Below, piece by piece: positions 23,238 to 35,747 of a stretch of 64,000 bases of DNA. Origin of the DNA: Neurospora tetrasperma FGSC 2508 (lineage: Eukaryota; Ascomycota; Sordariomycetes; Sordariales; Sordariaceae); NCBI RefSeq assembly GCF_000213175.1, contig NW_009799179.1, positions 4,814,171-4,878,170 of the forward strand. The letters run 5' to 3'. The position numbers and the translations under genes are program-made. Each line of letters starts with the position of its first letter. The first letter of the stretch is position 1. The notes beneath the pieces are model-generated. The model had not been told where the DNA came from. It saw only the letters and a list, made by a program, of their open reading frames with translations, and did no database searches.

Positions 23238-24627
23238 ATGTCTTCAGTCAATTCTGGGCCCGTTCTCGCCGCGGCTATTGCTCCAATCGTTGGCAACAAC
23301 GATTTCCCCTTTGCCGCCGCAACCAATGCCGAGGCCCCGGCTCTTCCTAGCGGCTTTCCGTCTGAACTGAGATCCAAGTTGGCTTGGACTGGGTCTGACT
23401 TTGCCGATGAATCCAAGTACATCTTGTGTTTGACCGGCACTGACTTGGCCGAAGTCAAGCAGGCTATTGCCGAATACAAATGTAGGTTGCTCCCCATTAG
23501 GTTCCTTGGTCATCACACTGACCGCGTACAGCTCTTGACCAGGATGGTTATCTCGTCGAGCCGAATACCTTCCAGCTTCCCACGCTCGGTTTGAAGCTCA
23601 GAGCACTTGGACAGGATGTCCATTTCGGCAAGGGTTTTAGCGTAATTCGGGGCCTTGATCGCGCAGCTTTCTCTGTTGAGGACCTGACATTGGCCTACAT
23701 GGGCCTCCAATCGTACATCGCGGAGCAACGCGGTCGACAAGACAAGCGCGGTAACATGCTCGGTTAGTCAAACGTTGTGGTGGCATTCATCATGCTCTGT
23801 GGCTGACATCTCGAATAGTGCACATTGTTGTGGATGACAGCACCAAACAGGCTGCTGAGCATCATCGCCACTCAAACAAGTCCATCGTGAGTGGACAACG
23901 CAATAGTGGCAGGCCATTGTAAATTTGACTAACCCTTTGTTGCAGACTTTCCACAATGAGGAGGCTGGCGATATTGTCAGCTGGTTGACGAGGAGCACAG
24001 CTGCAACTGGGGGCAAGTGTATCATTGCTTCTGCGTACACCATCTACAATGTCTTGGCTGCCACTCGACCCGACATCATTCGGACTTTGGCGCGCAGCGA
24101 CTGGCCCTTCTCCATGTAAGTGATTACCGTCACACAAACTTATCTCATGTTATCAAGACTCCATCTAACATTCCCTACTCAGGCCCCGCTTTCAATGCCG
24201 TCCGGTGATATTTTACGAAGATTCGAAGCTCATCATGAACTTTGGCCGAGCGGCTCTTCTTGGGAACCAGGCCCATCCCCGTCCTCAGCATCTGCCATCC
24301 TTGACTGCTCGTCAAGTGGAGGCTTTGGATGCAATTGAGGCCATCGCGAAGGCGTCTCAGATGGAGATCCAAACCCAGGCTGGAGACATACACTTCATCA
24401 ACAATCTGGCTGTTCTGCACCGTCGGGAGGGCTTCGTGAACGGAGAGGATGCATCTACTCAGCGCCATCTGGTTCGCATGCGCCTTCGAAGCACCGAGCA
24501 TGGTTGGCCTATTCCTCAGGAACTAACTCAAGAGTGGGACGAGGCTTTCAAGAACAAGGGCATCAAGCGCTGGCATCTGGAGCCCATGCCAGCGTACTAT
24601 TTCCCCCTCCGAAGCCAGCCCAACTGA
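23238..24627 (+). CDS. TauD/TfdA-type Fe(II)/2-oxoglutarate dioxygenase
   Basis: Five exons, 385 aa: 23238-23481, 23532-23762, 23819-23886, 23946-24115, 24183-24627, all with GT donors and AG acceptors in phase. Start is the ATG giving MSSVNSGPVL. The fold is a double-stranded beta-helix oxygenase of the fungal TauD/TfdA-like group. Residues: the first metal-binding pair aligns to H184-N-E186 (TFHNEEAGD, HxE instead of the commoner HxD), the distal metal His is H317 in INNLAVLHRREGF, and the Arg cluster from R333 (QRHLVRMRLRS) should hold 2-oxoglutarate. The usual reaction is hydroxylation of a sulfonate, amino-acid-like or other small acid substrate; the substrate is unknown. No biosynthetic genes flank it, so it is probably a stand-alone catabolic or accessory enzyme, cytosolic because no targeting signal is seen. 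Confidence 0.9.
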
Positions 24628-27600
24628 GTCACGGTGATCTTGACGAGAGCGTATACGATTCCACGGTATCAAGTGGACGCGTTTCCTTCATCATTTCTGC
24701 AAAGAAACAAAATAACAAAAAAAAGCTTATCGGTCTACGGGCGCGGAGCATAGCACTAGTCCGAGGGTCGGTTTTAGGACCTGACAAGTATCGGCCATGG
24801 GTTTTCTTAGGCACGAACCATTGTTCACACTACAGTACCTCTTTTTGTTGTGGATTAGGGAATCTTGGCAATGATCTGTGTTACTAGCCTTAGCATACCG
24901 CTTTTTCCCACTGAACCTGGCAGTTTCGGTGCGAAAGAAGCATACATATGCACGGCGGGATTAGCTGTACGTGAGAAATCAGGCCAATGGGATCCCCTCA
25001 TTCTTCATTCTTCTTAGCTAGTGCCTTTGGCAAATCTCTTACAGATACTAGAGCTACCTTCGGCATAGTATTGGGCGAGCTTTATTCCTTGGAGTGTTGA
25101 ACGCCAAAAGGGTGTCTCGGACGAGCAGGTTCGGGTATCATTACAGGTGCCACTGCTATACAGCTCATATGCATGGTTAGAGAATACAACAGTTGAGCAA
25201 TCGTGGTTTCCCATCTCAGATCTTCACTACGACCACGAACGTATTTGATGGTGCCACGCTCGATATCCGCTTGGCGGCAATAACGCTATTTTGTAGTTCG
25301 TGTCTTAGAATTTATACTACAAAAGAGATCCGATCTCAAGCCGAGATCAGACGCAGCACTTTGATAGGGCATGGACGGGACGATCACCCGCAACGGTAGA
25401 GGTACCGAGAATGATCGATGACCAGGGGATTGGGCTCCAGGGTTAGTGACACGCAGAAGGGCATCTACACAGTGCAGCGCAATGAGCATGCATGCATAGA
25501 GGCAAGTTCGGTTTTGATAGCGCCAGGATGATGCGTGAGTAGGAACGGGTAACAGTTCTCTTAGTGTCCGGCAATCCACGGCGTGCTAATCCTACAGTGT
25601 TTCGACACGCACATTTTACACACTTCATATATCTCTCTTACGCTGGACGGTGTTATACGGAAATGAGGTAACGTCGGGGACCAACGAGATAGTCATTCAG
25701 TTGTTTGCCGGTGTCGAGTTCATGTTTCAACACAGATGGATCCCCGGGCCATGGCTAAAGTTGCTAGTGCACTGCAAGGCCAATCGTCTGGGGAAATGAG
25801 TACGTCTTTGAATCCTCCCAAACTTAATGACTTTGTGTGCAATTGCCTGGTTGTCGCAGCGAGACTAAAAGTGGCTTGATGGTGGAGGGAAGAAGTAAAG
25901 ATGCTAGTCTATTCTTCCTGCAAGTTCGATTTCTTATGAACCTAATGTTCTTTTGCCTCCAGGTACAAACAAGTAGCTCGACTTCGAAGGATAGTTACAC
26001 AAATATACGTTTTCCCTATCATTCTAAGCGCTTAAGATTGCCAGAGGCTTTGTACGGCATAGGATAGAATGTAGTATCAAGAAGAAGCAAAGCAAGTGGT
26101 CTGATGGCTGGATGTGAGGTAGAGAGTGTCATTGTACAGACTTTAGTACTTCCATTGCTTGTTAAACACTGAGTGCATTGAGCCCTTCTTTGATGCGCGC
26201 GGACATCATTATATCGATATTAGATTAGATGCACTATATGAGTACCTGATAAAATGTTTTCTAACACCGTCCTTTGCTAGGCGCTGATAGTTAGGTAACA
26301 AATAATGATCAAGTGATTCTTGTAAGTGGTTATGACAATTACCTAGGCTAGAGGTACTCTAATGGGTATGCACTCCCGGGTCATTGCCCGCCAGCCTGGA
26401 CTTGAGACGACCTCTGACCTATGACCACTGGCAGACTCTGCGGTCCAGTTCGGATCCGCGATATTACAGTAGGAGGAAGCCTCCCTTACTGTGTATACCT
26501 CCCTACCTAGGTAGTCAGCAGCTGTACTCCTGCTGCGTACATTTATGAGTCTAGTAGCAAAAGACCACAGGGCCTATCGCAGTATAGTAGTAGTAATTAT
26601 CACAGTAAGGACTTCAACATTTTCTGAGCTTCTTATTGCAGTGGTCCATTGTATGTCGCAGCACTTGGTTAGGGTAATCTGGAGAACAGCAGCTACATGC
26701 AGAACGAATAATACCTCGGCTAGGCAAGGAACTCCAGGCGAACGCAACTCAGGTGCATTAACCATTGATGCAAGTATTCGGCTCTCCGGTGGCCGGATTT
26801 TCTGACACGTTGACGGTTCACACATGGCTCACGAGGGTTACATACGTGGGAAACTGCCCCGTTTATTTTTTTGTCTCCAGTCTTGGTCAAGTTACGTACA
26901 GTGCAGTCTTCGTCGATTCCCGCGTACATAGCTGTATCCTGTCTTTGATGAAGAAAGCTCCCGCTGAAGACCAGCTGCGGCGGGCGGATGGCGAGGCTCG
27001 ATGCGTTTTATGTTGAGTGAATCAAGTGTCTGTCTTTCAGTTAATAAAGAGGGACAGGTCTATTTCTTTTTTCGCCCTCTAGGATCGAGTACTGAGGGCC
27101 GATGTATGCCGCGACTCTCAAACATGGAAACACCTTTACGTAGAAATACTACTACGCACGTCGTGGCAAATTAGATAGATCCGGTCCCTGACGCTCAACA
27201 TGAAGCCCGCTTCATGGACATGATGCTTGTGTGGATGACTACATGCTGCAACTTGAGGCAGAGGTTATCACTCAATCTCTTTCCCAGTTGTCCGCGCTAC
27301 ACACATACTTCGTTCTTATACAGACTACTATTACACGCCACGCAGGTCGGTAGCATGCTTCTCGCTCTTTAGCAGAATGCGCCTTACCTCTTTTGCTTAA
27401 AAAAAGAAAAAGTAAAAACCATAGATGCACGCATAAGAAAAGCCATACAGGCAAACAGAGCTAGTAGTTACAGCTCGTAGTTCACGGGGGAGACGGAATC
27501 GCCAAGCACTCGAGCTCCGTCGGAGGCTTGCAAGACAGGAGAAAATCTTTTGAGAGGCAACCTCATGTATCAACTGAATCCGCAGATTCATGTCACTTGC

Positions 27601-29302
27601 ATTATGGTCACGGTATCTCTGTCATCCGCCGTCCTTCTTAGCGTGACAACTCAGAAGAGGGAACTTGCCCGAATACCAAAGTGGCAGGAACTTCTTCATC
27701 ATTCCGATGACCATGAGTGCACGCAATGTAAGTACACTGCACCGGAGGGATATCTGTTAGAAGGGGTAGTAGAGCGATGAAATTTTACATAATTAAGGTC
27801 GAGTCTCACTAACAGATGTACATCTGCTTCAGGTTTTCTGGATCTTTGCTCCTTCGTTCCTTCCCTAACGAACTCTAATACTAGCTGGGATAATACCATG
27901 TGGGAACTGGACTCACAGTTGTCGAGTGGTTGCTCGACGGTTAGGAAGTAACGATCGTTGCAGGGAATAAACCGTTTGCTCCACCGTTGATAGCTCACAA
28001 CAGTTTCTGAGAGAAACTGAAGATTACAAGGTCTCAGTCCTACTACCCATACAGACTTGCAGCCCTGGGTTAGCGGGATTGGCGTGCAGTAGTCTGGGGT
28101 GGGAGGAGGCAAAGGGAGCCGCGATGCACTCCTCGGCTCCGACTCGAAAGGAGCTGGGCTTAGCTGTTGATTCTCCGGTGCAGGTGTGCACTCATGGATG
28201 TCATGGAAAAGCTCCTACCAATTCAGTATTCCGTCGCTTGATGCTGCAGTGCCTGGGGGATTTGGGGTTGCTGAGATGATGATGTCAATAGTACTTACCT
28301 ATCCTTACCCTGACCGTCCGGCAACCATAAGTAGAGCTAACATGTATTGTGGAGGTACGCTGCGGGCATGCAACCGAAAAATCGCTACCCCATTTATCAC
28401 CATCGCCTTCTTCAGTTGTCCTTCGTGAGACAGCTACCGTAGACCGCGCGTGGAGAACTGGACTCAATATTGTATGCAGTACACTCACCTGACTGCACGG
28501 GTCAGAAGGTCACTCGCCGCAGACTTCCGACCCTGGATAAGGATCTCCAGCTGAGGACGACATCTCCGGAGGCGGCATGGGGCTTCTCGGCTATTCTGCA
28601 CAGTAAGGAGAGGGGGAAGAGTACTTAGTCGGGACCATGGTGCTGCACTGCAATGATGGCTGGGAGTGAACATCAACCTAAGTATCATCAGGCTCGGATT
28701 TCACTGGAAGCCAGAATTGCAACTGAAAAGCCGTGATATTGTTCGAGTGCCAGGCGTCTAACCGATCTGATCTTATCCATGACTCCGTACAGCAGTACTC
28801 GAACACAGAAACTTCATCATCCATCGACGACGAATCGAAAAAGTAGTCCAAATCCCAAGTGCACCAGAGAAGTCATGCCAGGATACGACCCGGCTTAGAA
28901 AAAAAAAAGGAAATCACCTTTGTCTCCTCGCCCTCATTTCCATGCTCATACCCATGCGATATATATCGTAGTATCCTTCACAACCCAAGTATGACCTTGC
29001 AAACCAGAAGAAAACGCCTCCAAAGACAAAACCTCTATGCCAGAGAGGCCGTCATGCGTGAAAAAAATGAAGTGCTGATCATGCAAACGTGATGGTGAAA
29101 ACAGTATGCTGCATCTCGCTCGCTGAATGCTCCAAGTTTGCTTGCTGCCACTGAGAAACCCAAGACTCCCAAAAGCATAACCCTATGCTCTTGAACGCAC
29201 CTTTTCTTTTTGTATCTCAAATGAATCATGAAGCCAGTGAATCGGAGCTTTCGTTTGTAACTCATCAAGTGAAGTATAGTCTCTTGACTCATGAGAATGG
29301 GG
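24628..29302. other. Gene-free 4.7 kb
   Basis: No convincing gene. The longest frames (27550-27780 +, 27699-28112 -) overlap each other and match nothing recognised. The region should include 3' UTRs of the convergent dioxygenase (+) and CDC14 (-) genes near its ends. Short inverted motifs near 26463-26500 (ACAGTAGGAGG ... CCTCCCTTACTGT) form an imperfect hairpin but lack flanking duplications. Confidence 0.5.
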
Positions 29303-31544
29303 TCACATCCCACTTATTTTACGCATTGCCGATACAGCGGCCGGACTGGTTGTCGAGTTCCCTATACTCCCAACTCGTCCACTCGTCTTTCGAACACCAG
29401 CTTCTCTGACGCTCCCAGGTGGATGGCGTTTCGCACTAGTGTTGCCTCGTATCTTGGTCAAAACTCCAGACGCGGAACTAGTGCGTGGAGCGTGGTCGTG
29501 GGCCTTGATTCGTGCTGCGGCAGTACCAATGTTCTCGATATCGTTCGATGCATCATTATCCATGACTTGATAAACAGTCGTTTTCGTGGTAGCGGTTTGG
29601 TGGGTGACAGACCGTTCGGGGGGTTGTCCTGGTGAAGTTGGAGCGGCAGACTGTCTTCGCCGAGATCTTCGAAGATTCCATTCCTCCTCTGAACTCGGCC
29701 CTCTGGAGCTCTTGTGAACTGTAATCACCTCGGTTGTCACTTCTGTCATGGGAACGGGTTCTTCCTCCACAGTGGTCTGAATAGGTCCCCGGCCATATCC
29801 TTTCTGGCGATCTACTGCGCCCCGCTGCGTCTTCCTTGGCTGTCCTGGCGTAGGTGCGGGGAGGTAATCCTCTTGTACGCCGATATGATTGTCACGCGCC
29901 GAGTCCCGATCGATCTCGCCTAGCGGTGTCCGAACTGATCCTCTGTTAGAGGGTGTGGACACGCCATTTTTGCTAGAGCTACGACCAAGACTCGTCTTCG
30001 ACACGGCACGGATAGGGGTGCTGGGATGCGCTGTCCCGTTAGCCTGAGCGGCGGCGGCGGCGGCGGCTGCGATTTCTTTGCGCAGCCTCCGCTCAACCCG
30101 CTCCTCGATCCACCACTCCCGGAAGATGCCCTGGTTCAGATGTAACCAATGCTGCTGAGGCCCTACGACCATGCCTGGGCGCATGAAGCGCATGTAGGCA
30201 ATGACCTCGTTTGCTGTAAATCCATGTCGGTAGATCAGGTAGGCGCCGATGAGGCAGCCTGTTCGGCCGAGACCAGCTTTGCAATGAACAGCAATGCCCT
30301 TCTTCCTAGAGATGGTTTCATGGGCCATGCGGATGAATTTCCGTACGGTCGAAAGGGTAGGACATGTTCCGTCCTCAAAGATCATGTCGATGTGGTTGAT
30401 TCCTAGGGCTTCGAAGTACGAGGGATTGTAGAGCTGCGAGTTCAGCCTGACGACAAGGCCGATGTCTCGCTCCGAGAAATGCCTGAGAACATTTTTGAAG
30501 GGCTGCGGCAGCGTAGGATGTGCGTCGACGGCGGCTAGGGTCTTTGGCAGAAGTGACCACTGCTCGGTCCCCTCGGGGGTGGGAGCAACCGGGGTATGCT
30601 GAGGAGAGGCAAATGCCAGGAAGTTGGGTGTAATCCAGTTGAAGTCGCCGTGCTCAACTCTCTCAAACTTTTCGTACTCGTCAAGGTCGAATGTCTCCAA
30701 CACGCAGCAGCCTTCCTCCTTGGCCTTCCAAACGCCGTACACAACGTCCTGAACCGTGATGCCGTAGTCGGCCTGGCTGTAGCCGGCGTCTCTGAACGGC
30801 ATTAGAGGGGGGTCGACCTGGGCGACCGGCGCCAGAGCCAGATGCGGAGGCCACGATTGGATCAAAACCATGTAGCAAGCTAGTAGACAAGAGGCATTGG
30901 CACGACCTGAGGTAACATTGGTCAGCGATCATTGCTAATCTCGAGGAGGCGGACTTAGGTGACCTACTGCGTGGGTCGGCCCTGCTCCAGAACACTACCG
31001 GCCTGTCTTTGTTTTCCTTGGCCCCAAGAATTTCGTGGAACTGCAGGGCGAAGCGGTAAAGGTGGCCGATGTGGAACGGGCCAAAATCGTGGTGGAAGGC
31101 ATTATATAGAAGAGTATCGTCGACAGTGAAGTAGTATGGCTTCTTACGCTCCGCGACCTGGTCGATTGTTCGTTGAGAGCGCTTGCGCGGGGACCGTGGT
31201 TCAGGATCTGGGTAGGGAAACAAGGTATGCTCGGTAGGAGGTTCAGAGTAAGATGCGAGGTACAATCGGTCTGTAAAGGTTAGTATACTGTAAGGCAATT
31301 GCTGATATTGTAGAGGATATTCAAAGGTGCACATATTGGGACGGGCAGCTCCGTTGCGGAGCGGTGAACATGGGATGCGGGTGGATCATAAACATGGAGT
31401 TTTCGGACAACGGAGCCAGAAGCAAGACAAAAAAGTGTAACTTCGACTAAGAGGACCGGAGCGGCGCACAAATAATTTACACGTACCGGGAATGTACTCG
31501 ATGATTTGCCCCAGATTGCTGGAGTGTCTGGAGGAAGGAGCCAT
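29303..31544 (-). CDS. CDC14: Cdc14 dual-specificity protein phosphatase
   Basis: Three exons, 654 aa: 31544-31487, 31270-30968, 30906-29303. The start gives MAPSSRHSSNLGQIIEYIP, and the first splice reads into DRLYLASYSEPP as in other fungal Cdc14 proteins. The N-terminal DSPn-type domain is followed by the catalytic domain with the P-loop HCKAGLGRTG (Cys329 nucleophile, Arg335) and the downstream MRFMRPGMVVGPQQ block. The C-terminal ~220 residues are disordered, with a run of eight Ala and basic/Ser-rich stretches that would carry nuclear-localisation signals and phosphosites. Cdc14 reverses Cdk phosphorylation at Ser-Pro sites to drive mitotic exit, septation and, in filamentous fungi, conidiation and virulence traits. 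Divergently oriented to PCC1 across 1.4 kb. Confidence 0.97.
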
Positions 31545-32913
31545 GGCGTCGTGGCCTGGGAGGCTCAAAGTCGACTGTTTATGTCGAGAGAGCGATTGGC
31601 GTTGCGACAATGCGCAGGCGCGGGCATGTACGGGGATACTTAGTGATGCTGTGCAATGCAGTGAGCTATAGGGCGGCGGGAGCGAAGGATGTTAAACTCC
31701 AATTCGATGTTTTGTCGTTTGAGGGCTGCACTTTAGGTCGGCCAAAATTATGGTCGGATTGATTGACGGGAAGAAGGTGAGGTCGAGATCGCAGATCGTT
31801 TGCGAGCGATTGTGTGCCAACAAGGGAAAACCAAGCAGCCAAGCTGGGCTAGGTAGGTATACCGCGAGGCAAGGGACTGTGTACTGCACTGCAGGTGCGG
31901 GGTGGGATGAAAGGGCCAAAAGCAAGAGCTAAAGCCTCCAAAGAAGGACAAGAGGACACCGGCTGCGAGAATGCAATTCTTGTAAAGAACGAAGGCACCG
32001 GAGGCAGGAGAATTGAAGAAACAAAGGAGTGGGCAACTCGATGATGATGTGCGAGAGGAGGTCAGAAAAGACCGGTGGGTATGAGCTGGTTGCGGAGAAC
32101 AGGTTTTGTAGCAGGTACGGCCTTTACCGGTACTTACCAAGAGCGGTGTTTTTGCTGGCAAGGTTGTATGTCGTGTGTGTATTGTCATTGGCAGGGACCC
32201 TGGCGAACTGGAGAATAGCGAGACCTTCACCTCACCTTCCATGCAGAGACCGCCTCGAAGTCGCAACTGATCTTGCCCGACCGCTCTGCCTGCGCCCGGG
32301 GTTTAGCGTGGGCCAGCGAAGAATTCGGGGGGCTTGGTATCTTCCAAAACAATTCACCGCCCAATAAGCGCGTTTAAAGCTCCATCTCACCCGCCGTTGT
32401 CCTGACAACCTTCTCTCTTGGCATCCGCAGTCGCGCCTGGACCAGTAACATCCAATCACTTCGCTCTGACGGGAGATCCCCCCCAGAGCTCCACTTTCCA
32501 GCTGAGGTAGAGAGGGAGGTGTTGCCGGAGCTTGTCCTTTTTCTGTAAAGCCGCCATGATGCCTTTGCGCCCAGCACACGGCAACAACCGAATATCGAAA
32601 TTCGCTCCCTGTTCACTCAGCCAGCCTGCCGCCTACGACCTTGCGATAACTGTGGACGATAGTAACATCACTGCGGAATTGCCAGTGTGAGATACAGTTT
32701 GAGGTTCCTACAGAGTTCCCTACAAGGGCCTGTTATCGGTCATCACAGCCCAGGCACACTCGCGGCGGTTGGAATTCGACATTCGTCATCGGGTAGCGCT
32801 TACCACACAAACTCCCCTGACAACCGTTAAACGAGTGCCAGTTTGAAACCCTTTGGTTCGCGACAACATATTTTTTGCAAGTGTTTACTACGGGGTTATT
32901 AAAGACCGCAACC
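31545..32913. promoter_or_regulatory. Divergent intergenic region CDC14 / PCC1
   Basis: About 1.4 kb between the outward-facing start codons of CDC14 (-) and PCC1 (+); it must hold both promoters. No gene is seen inside. In-frame ATGs upstream of the CDC14 start (31610 frame, MSQRQSLSRHKQ) would add 22 residues if used; I prefer the inner ATG because it leads straight into the conserved N-terminus. Confidence 0.6.
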
Positions 32914-33443
32914 ATGGCAACCGACGATAACTTCCCCTGCTCGCTGTAGGTCATTGGTTTTAGATTGTTATCTCATTCCTTGCTTGATCTGTTTTGAGCG
33001 TTTATCTAATTTTCTATTCACATTTTATTTTTATTTTTATTTTATTTCAATTTTTCAGTTTGTACCATTCGTCTCATAACATTATCGTCACATCCTTGCT
33101 TCACTCAAACTCTGCATACCTTTCAAGATAATCGACACTAACACAGCAACCGACAAGAACACTTCGAGTGCCCTTCCCTGATGCTCGGTTAGCTTCTGTT
33201 GCCCTCCAGGCTTTGAGAGTGGACAAGGAGCTCTCCGGCCTCGTGAAGCGGGAACTCTCGACCGTTGCGTCTCCTGGCAGCGAAGACGCTGGGGAGACGG
33301 TCCTGCAAGTCGACTACAAGGCGACCACAAACCGCATGCTCCGCGTTGCCGTGAATTCCTTCATGGACAGCCTGTCGTTGGTGTTGGAGGTGCAGGAGGA
33401 GATGGATGTGGATGTCATTGAGTCTGAGAAAGCCAGCATCTGA
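32914..33443 (+). CDS. PCC1: Pcc1 subunit of the EKC/KEOPS complex
   Basis: Two exons, 32914-32945 and 33158-33443, 105 aa; too short and split to stand out as one frame. Exon 1 encodes MATDDNFPCSL; the AAG acceptor at 33157 is chosen because it alone continues into the conserved TLRVPFPDARLA start of the Pcc1 fold (two-strand/helix, dimerisation subunit). The second conserved block is RMLRVAVNSFMDSLSLVLEV near the C-terminus. Pcc1 lets KEOPS dimerise and helps make the universal tRNA modification t6A at position 37, with links to telomere maintenance and transcription. The intron is 212 nt, long for this window. Convergent with the WDR5 gene. Confidence 0.9.
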
Positions 33444-33947
33444 GGGCTGCTTGTGTCGAGACTCTTGCGGGTTTATTCCTGCTACAGCAGACTCAATTCG
33501 CCCACTCTCCGCCCACTCTCATCTGAGGCCATAGATGACGCGACAGACATGGCGCCATGCCTCCGGACACTGAGCGGTTAGCAGGTAGAGGCAACAATGG
33601 TGGTTGATCACTGTCTGTACGTATGCCTATCTCCTCGGGTATGGGGTGTTCCTACGACGGTTTGTCGGGACCTGCCATTTGGACTTGCTGTCTCTGAGCA
33701 TCACATGACAATCCGCACCTGCTTCGAGTAGGCGTGTCCTCTGTTCATAGACAGGCAGGTAAAGATACGAATCAAGATAGTCACCAAAACAACGTAAAAA
33801 AGTTTCAAAGACATATCTATCCCTGCATTCAACCCTTAGCAGCGTTCGAATCATGGAATAAAGCTAGGTAAATGGGGTATCTGGTTTTGAGTGTGCTCTT
33901 ACTTTCCTTGAAACAGTGGTCAGGTATCAGTCAACCTGTGCGCGATG
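33444..33947. other. Convergent 3' region PCC1 / WDR5
   Basis: About 500 bp between two facing stop codons; expected to contain both 3' UTRs. No gene seen. Confidence 0.6.
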
Positions 33948-35747
33948 CTATAGGTCATCGTCACCCATGGCCTCGTTGATCTCAATTCCTCTGCCATTGC
34001 CATGACCATTTGTCCCATCGATCGCGCTGATGCCGTTCGGCTTGTCAAATTTTAATCGGCGGTCATGCTTTTTCCTCCGCACATTCTTGTAAACCTTGAT
34101 GGTGCAATCCTGCCCAGAACTCACCATGGTGTCGCCGTTGACATCCACCCAGAAACAGACCCCCTCGTGGGCCTTCTCGATACGCTGTACGATTTGCTTG
34201 GTCACCACATCCCACATTACAATATCTCCGTCTTCACTGGCTGACACGACAAATGGCTTGCCCATATTACCATGCCGGTAGTCATCCTGTGTATCCTTGT
34301 TGTCGATCACCACGCCAAAACCTCCGCCTATCGAAAAGCCGCTGTTTTTGTGGCCTTGGTATGTCTTCTTGACAGTTCCGGATACATAGTCCCAAAGACG
34401 AATGCTGTTATCGAGGTTGAAGGCGAGTACGAAGCGGCCGTTCGGGCTGAAACAAACATTGGTGACGGCGGGATTGTCCTCGTGGACGAGCGTTCGGAGA
34501 CATTGGCCGGTGGAGGTATCCCATATGCGACTGTGAACACAGAAAAATTAGTAACCATACACCATGAAGCCTGTTTTTTTTTTTGTTTTTTGTTTCGGGT
34601 AGGGGAAAGCATACATGAGTCCATCCGTAGAGCAACTGACAACCAGTGTCCCATCACAGCAAAAGCCGATGCCGCTCACTGGGTCACTGTGAGCGGGCAA
34701 GCTTCGCATCAACCGACCAGCTCGCACATCCCACAGAAATACGGCCTCGTCATAACTCCCGCTGGCCAGAATATTCCCTTTTGGCGAAAAGGCGAGGCAG
34801 TAAACATAGTTGTGATGTCCCAGTAGCGGGCCCATTCCTGTTCTACCTCCGCGTGCTGTCCTAGCAAGCTGGCTGCCGCCTCTAATGTACTCTCGTGGTC
34901 CTTGGCCACGGTTGCTTTCATCCCCACAAGCGTGGGCGGGACTGGCGGTCACCCGGTCCCAGAGGCGGATGGCCTTGTCATCTGAACCGGTAGCCAAAGT
35001 GTTGCTGTCCGGTGCCCATGCCAGGCATGAGACTCCGGCCATGTGACCTATGAGGGTATCGAGGTTGTTGCCCGTGGTGGCGTCCCAGATCTTGACGCTA
35101 CCGTCGGCGGAGGCGGAGGCGATCCATTTTCCGTCTGGGGATATTCGAACCTGGCTGATGGCAGCAGTATGGCCGCTCAGCTCTAAGCGGGGTCGATAAT
35201 TTGGTCGAAGCTGTTCGGCATGTGACTTGGAGGGACGGCGGCCTTGGAAGCGAGAAGGCGATTCGGAACGAGAGCGGTCGCGTATCGAGCTTGATCGGGA
35301 CCGTGACCGCGTGCGCGATCGAGAGCGAGGAGATCGGGATCGGGTTATAGAGCGCGAGTACGAGCGGCTCCTCGAGCGCGATGAGGTTCTGGACCGCGAT
35401 TCGCGAGAGCTAGTTGATGACCTGGAGCGGTATCGCCGTTGTTGTTCGTCTTCGTCAGAACGGGGACTGGTGCTTCTGGTTCTACTCCTCCCACTTCTGC
35501 TTCTGCTTCGACTTGCGCTTGCATCCCTGGTCCGGTTTGGGCTTGTAGGGAGACGGTCGCGGTGCGCCAACGGCCTGTGGGCACGAGATCGACCTTGGTA
35601 TTCTGTTGTGTCTTCGTCGCGGTTCATGTCTTCGGCGGGTGAACTATATCGCGGCATCGAATTGGCGTCGTCGTCTGGAAGTCTACGGCGTTTGGGGTGA
35701 GGCGGCTCAGCAGCTGTGCCTGCGGGGGAAGCCCGGGCTTTGGGCAT
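33948..35747 (-). CDS. SWD3: WDR5/Swd3 WD40 protein with SR-rich N-terminus
   Basis: Two exons, 35747-34615 and 34530-33948, 571 aa. Residues ~78-165 are an arginine/serine dipeptide domain like those of splicing factors. Residues ~187-545 are a seven-blade WD40 propeller with typical GH...WD repeats; the blade across the splice (IRIWDTSTGQCLRTL, then DNPAVTNVCFSPNGRF) closely follows WDR5. WDR5/Swd3 is the scaffold of the COMPASS/SET1 complex that methylates histone H3 Lys4. A basic, Gly-rich insert of about 40 residues (266-307) separates two blades. The propeller core matches the family's ~330 aa; the N-terminal extension accounts for most of the extra length. Nuclear. Divergent from ISC1. 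Confidence 0.93.

Noticed and set aside
26463-26500. Imperfect inverted repeat ACAGTAGGAGG ... CCTCCCTTACTGT
   Set aside because: Short hairpin without TA or other target duplication and without element-like interior.
35227-35700. 157-aa plus-strand frame rich in Arg/Asp/Glu
   Set aside because: Antisense shadow of the SR-repeat region of WDR5.
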